7,696 bases of DNA from Candidatus Neomicrothrix sp. UBA2110. GTDB lineage: Bacteria > Actinomycetota > Acidimicrobiia > Acidimicrobiales > Poriferisodalaceae. The translations under genes were made by a program, and so were the position numbers. Below, one piece after another: positions 1-6,553 of the stretch (position 1 is the stretch's first letter; every line of letters begins with the position of its first letter). A model generated the notes under the pieces. It was given only the letters and a program-made list of their open reading frames with translations. It was not told where the DNA came from and ran no database searches. Location: assembly GCA_002331465.1 (NCBI GenBank), contig DCYM01000159.1:1-7696 (forward strand). The letters run 5' to 3'.

Positions 1-4
1 AGGT

Positions 5-850
5 ATGGCGACTTGGCAAGTCGGTGATGTCGCGGTCACGAAGGTGTTGGAGATTGAGAAACACTGGCCGTTCTCGGCGTTGCTTCCAGGGGCAGAAGGC
101 GTCATTGATGAACTGGCGTGGCTGCGACCCGATTTTGTTACCGACGAAGGCCGGATGAAGCTATCAATTCACGCTCTTGTTTTGAACTCAGAAGGATCAG
201 CGATCATCGTTGACACGTGTTGCGGTAACGACAAGTCTCGGCCGGGCGCTCCTCCGTTCGACAATTTACAAACGGACTTCATCGGAGAACTTGAACGGTC
301 GGGCTACAGCCCTGAAGACATCGACATGGTGGTCAGCACACACCTGCACGTCGATCATGTCGGTTGGAACACTCGCCTGGTTGGAGACACTTGGATGCCG
401 ACCTTCCCCAACGCCGAATATTTCTTCGTTCAAGATGAGTTCGACTATTGGCGAAGCGAACCGCAGCATTACGGGCCAGTCTTCGAGGATTCAGTGCAAC
501 CAATACTTGATGCCGGTATGGCGACGATCGTCACGAGCGACCACCGTCTAACCAGCGAGGTGGCCTTGGAGTCGACTCCGGGTCACACTCCTGGCCATGT
601 GAGCGTCACTATTAACTCTGCGGGACAATCAGCGCTTATTACGGGCGACATGACTCATCATCCGGTCCAGTTTGCCAAACCTGGCCTGGCGTCAAGCGCC
701 GATTGGCGTCAGGACATTTCCACTGCAACCCGTCGCGAGGCGTACGAACGTTGGAGTGATGGCCGGCTGGTTATTGGCACGCATTTCGCTGGTCGCACTG
801 CCGGTCGCATCATCGCAGAGGGCGACGCTTGGCGCTTCGACGTTTCGTGA
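5..850 (+). CDS. MBL-fold metallo-hydrolase
   Basis: A 281-residue member of the metallo-beta-lactamase superfamily, of the lactonase-like or general hydrolase type; the substrate cannot be read from sequence. The signature HLHVDH lies at residues 113-118 (H113, H115, D117, H118). The other expected metal ligands follow: H198 in TPGHTPGH, D215 in TGD and H260 in GTH. A complete dinuclear metal site is therefore predicted. No signal peptide or membrane segment is seen, so it should be cytoplasmic. The opening residues (MATWQVGDVAVTKVLEIE) and the block SIHALVLNSEG...VDTCCGNDK match how this subfamily normally begins. The ATG at 5 is therefore probably the true start, although only four upstream bases are visible and no ribosome site can be judged. 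The last 41 bp overlap the 3' end of the opposite-strand SulP gene. The family is secure; a quorum-quenching lactonase role is only a possibility. Confidence 0.9.
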   Translation: MATWQVGDVAVTKVLEIEKHWPFSALLPGAEGVIDELAWLRPDFVTDEGRMKLSIHALVLNSEGSAIIVDTCCGNDKSRPGAPPFDNLQTDFIGELERSGYSPEDIDMVVSTHLHVDHVGWNTRLVGDTWMPTFPNAEYFFVQDEFDYWRSEPQHYGPVFEDSVQPILDAGMATIVTSDHRLTSEVALESTPGHTPGHVSVTINSAGQSALITGDMTHHPVQFAKPGLASSADWRQDISTATRREAYERWSDGRLVIGTHFAGRTAGRIIAEGDAWRFDVS

Positions 851-2081
851 GTTCATCGATGCCTTGCAGCGAAAGAGAAACGCCCACAGCAGCGATCACT
901 GCGTAGTGAATTCGTGGTGCCATCACCAACGTGCAAATCAGCGTGCCAATCGCTAACAGGGCATCTCGTCGTGACCTTTTCACCAACTCAAGCAAGGTGT
1001 GGAAGTTAAACAACGGCTGTACAGCAATGATTACGATCGCCGCAAGGACCGACTTCGGCAAGGTTTCCAAGACGCTAACCAAGGGAAGAAAAGCCAAAAC
1101 AAGAAGACCGACGAACACCCCGACCCAGCGAGTTTCGCCGCCTGATAACCGGTTCAGCGAGCTACGAGAGAAACTGCCCCCGACCGGGAATCCACCGAAA
1201 AGACCGGAAGTGATGTTCGCGATGCCTTGCCCAGATAATTCTCGTGATGCATCCCAAGATTCGTCGTCTCGGTCTGCAAACCCGCGGGCAATGGACGATG
1301 GTTCAGCAAACTGAATGAATGAGATCACAAGGGCGCTGAGGAAGATCGAACCGAACGCATTCCAAGGTAAATCCAGCTTGAGGGACGGAAAATTGTTCGG
1401 GATGGATCCCACCAAAGCAGCTGGATATGAGCCCGACCGACCAATCGCCACAGCAATGACGACTGCGATCAGAACCCCTGGGAATCTTCGACCAAACCGG
1501 CGACGCCCAAGGAGAACTAGAGCCCCAGTGCCACAGGTCAATAAGATCGCAAATGGCTCCCAGGTCTCAACTGCTTGAAGAGATCTAAGGGCACGAACTA
1601 TTACTTGCCCGTCCGTGTCAGATCCGAGGGCGGAGGGTAACTGTGAGGAAGCAATCAACAATGCGGCTCCGCTAGTGAAGCCGGCGACTATTGCAGGAGT
1701 CATCAAGAATGCGACGCGACCCAAACGTGCAGTGCCGAAGATGATCTGAAAGAAACCGAGCATGGTCGCCATGAGTGCACCGAGTGCGACGTATTCGGCT
1801 GTACCGGGGGTTTCAATGGTTGAAAGAGCGCCGAAGGCCACGATCGCCGTCAGTGCTGTGGGTCCCGTCTGAAGAAACCGCGATGACCCAAACGGAGCTG
1901 CAACGATCGGAGGAATTGAAGCGGCTAGTAGGCCGACATAGGCCGGCATTCCCGCCAACTCTGCGTACGCAAGACATTGAGGAATCAACACAAGAGCGAC
2001 CGCTATGGCCGCCGCGGCATCTCCTAGTCGCGGTTTGGCCATTACTGGCCAAAGGGGTGGTCGACGCGAGTCTCTAAACAT
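810..2081 (-). CDS. SulP (SLC26-like) anion permease lacking a STAS domain
   Basis: An integral membrane transporter of the SulP family, whose bacterial members carry sulfate, bicarbonate or other anions, often with H+ or Na+; the substrate here is unknown. Residue numbers are from the ATG at 2081 (423 aa); a TTG at 2084 lies one codon upstream. Family signatures are PQCLAYAELAGMP (34-46), LQTGPTALTA (70-79), AEPSSIARGFA (259-269) and GGFPVGGSFSRSSLN (296-310). The chain is a succession of hydrophobic helices from about residue 22 to 406 and ends in a basic tail (TKRRSAKRRPLR). The cytosolic C-terminal STAS domain of most SulP proteins is absent, and no separate STAS gene is visible nearby. 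It is the last gene of the minus-strand cluster, about 21 nt after the phosphatase stop, with no strong Shine-Dalgarno. Its 3' end overlaps the convergent MBL-fold gene. Another possible start is the ATG at 2042, at residue 14. Confidence 0.9.
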   Translation of the reverse strand: MFRDSRRPPLWPVMAKPRLGDAAAAIAVALVLIPQCLAYAELAGMPAYVGLLAASIPPIVAAPFGSSRFLQTGPTALTAIVAFGALSTIETPGTAEYVALGALMATMLGFFQIIFGTARLGRVAFLMTPAIVAGFTSGAALLIASSQLPSALGSDTDGQVIVRALRSLQAVETWEPFAILLTCGTGALVLLGRRRFGRRFPGVLIAVVIAVAIGRSGSYPAALVGSIPNNFPSLKLDLPWNAFGSIFLSALVISFIQFAEPSSIARGFADRDDESWDASRELSGQGIANITSGLFGGFPVGGSFSRSSLNRLSGGETRWVGVFVGLLVLAFLPLVSVLETLPKSVLAAIVIIAVQPLFNFHTLLELVKRSRRDALLAIGTLICTLVMAPRIHYAVIAAVGVSLSLQGIDELTKRRSAKRRPLR

Positions 2082-2102
2082 CAATACGTGTCGGAATGGT
2101 TC

Positions 2103-2873
2103 TCAGACCAACAGATTGAGTCGTAGCAGCGTGACATTGTCCGGGTCGATTCGTAGGTCGTTAAGCACAAATTCTTCGACCCCACCATGAGTTTTGTCGA
2201 TGTAGTCCAGCGCCCGTGTCATTGCGCCCCGTGGTGCGGATAACGCCGGTCGGATGGCTTCAACATCGGCACCAGCCGCTTCAATGGTCGGTCTGAGCTG
2301 TTCAATACGACGCTCTGACCTGAGCGTATTTGTCAATTCGTAGTCGTCGAGAACGAGCCCGCGTTCAACGCCGCACAACTCCAAAATCAACGCTGCAGCG
2401 ATGCCGGTGCGATCCTTGCCAGCTGTGCAATGAAAGAGCAGTGGCCAGCAATCTAAGTCAGCTGCCAACTCGAGAAAGTTCGCAAATCTATCCCCCGAAT
2501 CGGAGAGCATTTCGATATAGCTGTCTCCGACGTCATCAATCGTTACGGAAGTAATCTCTCCGGAACGAATCCGGTCCACGAACTCTTGTTGCTGAGCTAT
2601 TTCATCCCCGATTGGCAGAGGCGCATGAGTTGTGACCGTGGACCAAAGACGAGAGACGTCGCGACTGGCTTCTGCAGAGGTACGAAAATCGATAACTGTG
2701 CGAATTCCGTACCCGGCCAACTCGTCTTGGTCGTCATCGGTTAACTGACTGAGGCGATCGGAGCGAAAGATCGCGTTGGTGCGCACGTAACGACCGTCCG
2801 CAGCTGGGTAGCCGCCGATGTCACGACAATTCATTGCTCCTGTTAACGGGACCACAGCCGCATCGCGATTCAC
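2103..2873 (-). CDS. Tyrosine/lipid phosphatase, MptpB-like (Y_phosphatase3 type)
   Basis: A cysteine-dependent phosphatase of 256 residues. The P-loop HCTAGKDRTG occupies residues 148-157, with nucleophile C149, D154 and phosphate-binding R155. The N-terminal NCRDIGGY motif (15-22) and the segments FRSDRLSQLT and TVIDFRTSAE are typical of the atypical bacterial tyrosine phosphatases related to mycobacterial MptpB. In that family the extra K/D in the loop goes with activity on phosphotyrosine and on phosphoinositide-like substrates. No signal peptide is evident, so it is probably cytoplasmic, though MptpB homologues can be exported without one. The start is GTG at 2873, whose bases overlap the TGA of the upstream acyl-CoA dehydrogenase (GTGA, 4 bp), implying translational coupling. 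No good Shine-Dalgarno is present. The SulP permease follows after about 21 nt. Family assignment is strong; the physiological substrate is unknown. Confidence 0.92.
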   Translation of the reverse strand: MNRDAAVVPLTGAMNCRDIGGYPAADGRYVRTNAIFRSDRLSQLTDDDQDELAGYGIRTVIDFRTSAEASRDVSRLWSTVTTHAPLPIGDEIAQQQEFVDRIRSGEITSVTIDDVGDSYIEMLSDSGDRFANFLELAADLDCWPLLFHCTAGKDRTGIAAALILELCGVERGLVLDDYELTNTLRSERRIEQLRPTIEAAGADVEAIRPALSAPRGAMTRALDYIDKTHGGVEEFVLNDLRIDPDNVTLLRLNLLV

Positions 2874-3988
2874 GACTTTGGACGCGGTTCTCGAGGTAGG
2901 CCGAGAATTCTCTCGCCGATGATGTTTCGCAGGATTTGAGTGGTGCCACCCATGATTGTGTATGCAGGCGCATATACGACGTTTCTGGAAACCCTGTTCA
3001 CGAGCATCGTCTCAGCACCTACGGCGAGACCGATGAAGTTAGCAACTTCCTGTTCGAATTCAGTGCAAAAAGTTTTAGTTACCGCCGAATACTGGGGAAA
3101 GGGCGTCTGGCGCAGCACGTTGCGAAGCACCATGTCACGGCCGATTTGGTATCCCGTTTCGATTCGAGCCATTTGTTGGCGAATGATCGGGTCGGCCGTA
3201 TCGGCCTTCTCTTTCATGTCTAGATACAGGCGCTGATTTGATGCAAGTCGATCAATGCCACCCCGCTCGTGTTCCAGTTGGCGCATGGTTTGACCGAAGC
3301 TGTTATTCAACTCACCCACCAAGTTTTGCTCTGGAACCATGACATCGTTGAAAAAAACTTCATTGAAGTGCGCGTCACCTGAAGCATCCTTGATTGGTTT
3401 GATTTCGATCCCGGGTGACCTCATATCTACAACGAACTCGCTCATACCTTTATGAGGTGCAGCATCGAGATCCGTACGACAAATCAAATAGCACCAGTCA
3501 GCTGTTCGAGCCCCACTTGTCCAAATTTTTTGGCCGTTAACGACCCATTGGTCACCATCTTTGATCGCCTTTGTGCTTATTGCCGCTACATCCGACCCTG
3601 CGTCTGGTTCCGACATGCCGATGCACCACTTAGATCGACCTTGTCTCATTTCTGGCAAGAAACGTTCCTGTTGCTCCTCGCTGCCGTAGCTAAGGAGCAC
3701 CGGACCAATCTGTCTATCGGGGAAAAAGGAACCTGCCATCGGAGCTCGACCGAGTAAGAGCTGTTCGGTGACAACGAATCGTTCGACTTCGGGGCGCCCA
3801 TCCCCGCCTTTCTCGATCGGCCAAGTCATGCCGATCCAGCCCTTGTCGGCCAACCGCAGAGTGAATTCGTCGCTATAACCAACCAACCAGCCGTCATCGG
3901 TGTTGAACAAATCGGAGGTTGCGTCGGTGACCCAATCGCTGGCTTCAGCTGCCAGTTCGTCAAGTTCACTTGGCCAGGTGTAGTCCAT
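2870..3988 (-). CDS. Acyl-CoA dehydrogenase (FadE-type)
   Basis: An FAD-dependent acyl-CoA dehydrogenase that introduces the alpha,beta double bond into an acyl-CoA and passes electrons to electron-transfer flavoprotein. Numbering is from ATG 3988 (372 aa). The flavin/substrate motif GMSEPDAGSD is at 124-133, followed by VNGQKIWTSGA. The C-terminal motif GGTTQILRNIIGERILGLP is at 347-365. That C-terminal motif lacks the Glu that is the base in medium-chain enzymes. The candidate base is E241 in LEHERGG, the position used by long-chain and isovaleryl-type enzymes. The frame stays open to a GTG at 4057, but that would intrude into the divergent quinone reductase gene. MDYTWPSELDEL is a normal family N-terminus, and AGAAGG lies just before the ATG, although only 2 nt away. 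It heads the cluster with the phosphatase and SulP genes. Chain length or a steroid-type substrate cannot be decided. Confidence 0.93.
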   Translation of the reverse strand: MDYTWPSELDELAAEASDWVTDATSDLFNTDDGWLVGYSDEFTLRLADKGWIGMTWPIEKGGDGRPEVERFVVTEQLLLGRAPMAGSFFPDRQIGPVLLSYGSEEQQERFLPEMRQGRSKWCIGMSEPDAGSDVAAISTKAIKDGDQWVVNGQKIWTSGARTADWCYLICRTDLDAAPHKGMSEFVVDMRSPGIEIKPIKDASGDAHFNEVFFNDVMVPEQNLVGELNNSFGQTMRQLEHERGGIDRLASNQRLYLDMKEKADTADPIIRQQMARIETGYQIGRDMVLRNVLRQTPFPQYSAVTKTFCTEFEQEVANFIGLAVGAETMLVNRVSRNVVYAPAYTIMGGTTQILRNIIGERILGLPREPRPKS

Positions 3989-4061
3989 CGCCTTCTGAGC
4001 GTAGCGAGGAGCTTTACCTTCCACCCGTTCGCAATCAGTTGTGGCCTGTAGCCTCACGCAG
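3989..4061. promoter_or_regulatory. Divergent promoter region between acyl-CoA dehydrogenase and quinone reductase
   Basis: With the preferred starts (ATG 3988 on minus, ATG 4062 on plus), these 73 bp must hold the promoters of both genes unless transcription begins inside a neighbour. On the + strand TAGCCT at 4049-4054 fits the loose TANNNT -10 pattern, at a distance that would give a leaderless quinone reductase mRNA. No matching -35 is convincing. An imperfect dyad, GTGGC...GCCTCAC, spans 4041-4057. The function is inferred from gene orientation; the exact sites are weak. Confidence 0.4.
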
Positions 4062-5042
4062 ATGCGAGCAGTGGTGATCCCTAAATATGGTGATGCAGAC
4101 GTTTTGGAGTTAAGAGAGATCGCTGACCCTGAACCGGGCCCAGATCAGGTTTTGGTTGAGGTTGTAGCGTCTGCCATGAACCGTGCAGACCTTCTCCAAC
4201 GCGCGGGTCTATATCCGGCTCCCGGGCCGAAACCTCTCTTTGAGATTCCTGGGTTGGAGTTCTCCGGTCGAGTTGGCTCCGTTGGGTCACAAGTAGAGCG
4301 ATGGTCGATCGGTGACGAAGTCATGGGAATAGTGTCGGGCGGCGCAATGGCCGAAAAGGTTGTTACGCATGAGCGGATGCTTCAATCGGTACCCAAAGAT
4401 ATCGACGTTGCTGACGCCGCTGCGATTCCAGAAGTGTTCATGACTGCCCATGACGCACTTGTCACCCAAGGGGGTCTCACATCTGGCGGTCGGGCGCTGG
4501 TTCACGCCGGAGGGTCCGGGGTAGGTACTGCGTCAATTCAAATTGTCAAAGCCATTGGAGCCCAGGTAGCGGTCACTTGTTCGAGGAACAAAGTTGACCC
4601 ATGCCGTGAGCTTGGGGCAGATCTGGTCGTTGATTACAACGAACAAGATTTCGTTGAGGAAATTGCGCTTTGGACCCAAGATCAGGGCGTTGACGTTGTC
4701 CTTGATGTGATTGGTGGCGACTATCTGGCTAAGAACCTTCAATGCCTCAAAATTCAGGGACGGATAATTCAAGTTGGAGCGATGGGTGGCCCGGTTGCTT
4801 CTTTTGCTCTGGGAGCTTTACTCCCAAAGCGAGCGTCGCTTATTGGGACAGTTTTGCGTTCTCGGCCAATTGAACAAAAAATTGAAGCTAATCAGCTGTT
4901 CGTCGCGGAGTTATTACCGCGATTCGAAGATGGCAGCCTAAAGCCTGTTATCGACTCGAGATACCCGCTGGCTGATATTGCGGCTGCGCACACTTATATG
5001 GAAACCAATGCGAATATCGGAAAGATTCTGATCGATATCTAG
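4062..5042 (+). CDS. NAD(P)H:quinone oxidoreductase, zinc-free MDR family (PIG3-like)
   Basis: A cytoplasmic medium-chain dehydrogenase/reductase predicted to reduce quinones or other electrophilic carbonyls with NADPH. From ATG 4062 it has 326 residues, the usual length. The N-terminal GroES-like half includes NRADLLQRAGLYP (40-52) and GLEFSGRV (64-71), hallmarks of the PIG3 / TIGR02824-type quinone reductases. The Rossmann half has the nucleotide-binding turn AGGSGVGTA (149-157), then VDVVLDVIGGDYLAKNL and HIGK-like NIGKILI at the C-terminus. The cysteine and histidine ligands for catalytic and structural zinc in alcohol dehydrogenases are missing, as expected for this branch. The frame is open back to GTG 4041, but MRAVVIPKYG is the typical family start. 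No Shine-Dalgarno is obvious, so a leaderless transcript is possible. It is divergent from the acyl-CoA dehydrogenase and convergent with gltA. It could instead be an enoyl-type reductase, but the motifs favour quinone reductase. Confidence 0.92.
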   Translation: MRAVVIPKYGDADVLELREIADPEPGPDQVLVEVVASAMNRADLLQRAGLYPAPGPKPLFEIPGLEFSGRVGSVGSQVERWSIGDEVMGIVSGGAMAEKVVTHERMLQSVPKDIDVADAAAIPEVFMTAHDALVTQGGLTSGGRALVHAGGSGVGTASIQIVKAIGAQVAVTCSRNKVDPCRELGADLVVDYNEQDFVEEIALWTQDQGVDVVLDVIGGDYLAKNLQCLKIQGRIIQVGAMGGPVASFALGALLPKRASLIGTVLRSRPIEQKIEANQLFVAELLPRFEDGSLKPVIDSRYPLADIAAAHTYMETNANIGKILIDI

Positions 5043-5071
5043 ATGGCTTATTGGCTGATGACTTGTGTTGA

Positions 5072-6343
5072 TCAGCGATTCGCGATCGGTACGTAGTCTC
5101 GTTCGCCTGGGCCGGTGTACTTCTGGCGCGGTCGATAGATTTTCTGCTCGGGGTCATCGAGCATTTCCTGCCAGTGAGCGAGCCATCCTGGAGTACGCCC
5201 GATTGCGAACAAGACGGTGAACATATCCATAGGAAAGCCCATTGCCTCATAGATCAACCCGGAGTAGAAGTCCACGTTTGGGTAAAGATTACGGTCAATG
5301 AAATAGGAGTCGTTTAAGGCGACCTCTTCGAGTTTCATTGCAATGTCCAACAGGGGGTTCATCCCGGTCACAGAGAAAACTTGGTCGGAGGTTTCTTTGA
5401 TGATCTTGGCCCTCGGGTCATAGCTCTTATAGACCCGGTGACCGAAACCTTGGAGCAACGTCTCCCCGGTCTTCACTTTTTCTACATAATCCGCCACGTT
5501 GTCGAAGCTTCCGATCTCGTGAAGCATGCGGATAACAGCCTCATTCGCTCCGCCATGAAGTGGACCATAAAGACCACATGTCGCGGCGGCGACCGCTGAG
5601 TAGGGATCAGCGTTACTGGAGCCAACGGTTCGCATAGTCGTCGTTGAACAATTTTGTTCATGATCAGCGTGGAGGATTAGTAGCACATCGAGTGCTTTAG
5701 TGAGGACCGGATCTGGTTCATAACCGGGATCGGCGACGTTCCACATCATTCGGAGAAAGTTGCCCGTATAGCCCAGGTTGTTCACCGGATATTCGTATGG
5801 AAGTCCCAGTCGGTTCTTATAGGCAAAAGCGGCCATCGTTGGCATCTTCGCGATAAGCCGGATGGTCTGAATCAACCGATTATGGGGGTCGTCTATGTCT
5901 TTGGCTTCGGGATAGAACGTGGACAATGCAGCTATTGTCGACACCAAAGTGCCCATGGGGTGGGCGTCATAACGAAAACCCTGCATGAATCGCGTAATGT
6001 TTTCGTGCACGTAGGTGTGATAGGTGATGTGGTGGTTCCACTCTTCAGCCTGAGTTTCATCGGGGAGCTCTCCGTTGAGAAGGAGGTAGCAGACCTCAAC
6101 AAAGTTTGATTTCTCGGCAAGTTGTTCGATCGGATAACCGCGGTAGCGGAGAATGCCGTTCGCTCCGTCGATATAGGTAATTTGACTATTGCAGTTGGCA
6201 GTCGACAGATAGGCAGGGTCGTAAAACCACATTCCTTTGTCGAGCTCGCGAAGAGCTGCCGATGAGATAGTGCCATCCACAATTGGGACTGTGACACTGC
6301 CTCCGCTGCGGTTGTCTGTGATCGTGAAGGACTCTTCTGACAC
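5072..6343 (-). CDS. gltA: Citrate synthase
   Basis: Condenses acetyl-CoA with oxaloacetate to citrate, the entry step of the TCA cycle. From GTG 6343 it has 423 residues, the size of the large hexameric GltA type of E. coli and actinobacteria. Methylcitrate synthases are usually shorter, which argues against that alternative. The N-terminal beta region (FTITDNRSGGSVTVPIVDGT) is present. Catalytic residues by motif are H263 in GPLHGGAN, H302 in GFGHRVYKSYDPRA and D358 in PNVDFYSGLIYEA; HADHEQNCST lies at 225-234. The frame continues upstream to GTG 6415, adding 24 mostly basic residues. GTG 6343 is preferred because AAAGGA sits 7 nt before it and MSEESFTI is a usual beginning. The C-terminal YTGPGERDYVPIANR matches the family end. 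The gene lies 210 bp downstream of the carboxyltransferase gene on the same strand, far enough for its own promoter. Confidence 0.96.
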   Translation of the reverse strand: MSEESFTITDNRSGGSVTVPIVDGTISSAALRELDKGMWFYDPAYLSTANCNSQITYIDGANGILRYRGYPIEQLAEKSNFVEVCYLLLNGELPDETQAEEWNHHITYHTYVHENITRFMQGFRYDAHPMGTLVSTIAALSTFYPEAKDIDDPHNRLIQTIRLIAKMPTMAAFAYKNRLGLPYEYPVNNLGYTGNFLRMMWNVADPGYEPDPVLTKALDVLLILHADHEQNCSTTTMRTVGSSNADPYSAVAAATCGLYGPLHGGANEAVIRMLHEIGSFDNVADYVEKVKTGETLLQGFGHRVYKSYDPRAKIIKETSDQVFSVTGMNPLLDIAMKLEEVALNDSYFIDRNLYPNVDFYSGLIYEAMGFPMDMFTVLFAIGRTPGWLAHWQEMLDDPEQKIYRPRQKYTGPGERDYVPIANR

Positions 6344-6553
6344 GCGCTTTTCCTTTACTTTTTTACGTCGCAGTTTTCCACTTTGGGGGCCGAGCCCTCT
6401 GGTGCGCCGTTGCACTGCTCGACCATTCCCCGCTCCGGACCGTACCTCAACTTGTTGCTGCTCGCCTCTTTGAGTGGGTTACATTTCTGTGCGAAAGCGG
6501 TGGCCTTCTCTACTTGCCTTGCTTAAAAGCTGTGGGGACCGGCATTAGATTCT
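6344..6553. other. 210-bp gap between carboxyltransferase stop and gltA start
   Basis: The largest non-coding interval in the window. It should hold the end of the carboxyltransferase transcript and the gltA promoter and leader. No tRNA-like structure, convincing -35/-10 pair, or GC stem followed by a T-run was found on the minus strand. The only short dyad, GCTTTTAAGC near 6529-6538, has a 4-bp stem. The gltA-proximal 72 bp (6344-6415) are open in frame with gltA but are read here as leader. Confidence 0.5.
6351..6356 (-). promoter_or_regulatory. Ribosome binding site deciding the gltA start
   Basis: On the minus strand AAAGGA is followed by 7 nt and then the GTG at 6343. It is the best Shine-Dalgarno match seen before any gene in the window, and it favours this start over the in-frame GTG at 6415, which has no comparable site. 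Confidence 0.65.

Noticed and set aside
931..2077. Several open frames on the + strand opposite the SulP gene
   Set aside because: They are antisense to a permease with clear family motifs throughout, have no recognisable domains, and use low-complexity Arg/Pro/Ser-rich translations typical of shadow frames.
4041..4057. Real overlap of the acyl-CoA dehydrogenase and quinone reductase coding regions
   Set aside because: Arises only if the longest GTG starts are used; family N-termini support ATG 3988 and ATG 4062, which removes the overlap.
5014..5038. Inverted repeat ATATCG...CGATAT at the end of the quinone reductase as a terminator
   Set aside because: Only a 6-bp AT-rich stem with a 13-base loop, inside the coding region, with no following T-run; also absent as a bidirectional terminator in the 29-bp convergent gap.
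5932..6297. A 121-codon minus-strand frame inside gltA
   Set aside because: It is out of frame within an intact citrate synthase carrying all catalytic motifs; the translation shows no family resemblance.
5072..6343. Methylcitrate synthase paired with propionyl-CoA carboxylase
   Set aside because: Length and the N-terminal beta region fit large-type citrate synthase; no prpB- or prpD-like genes are nearby.
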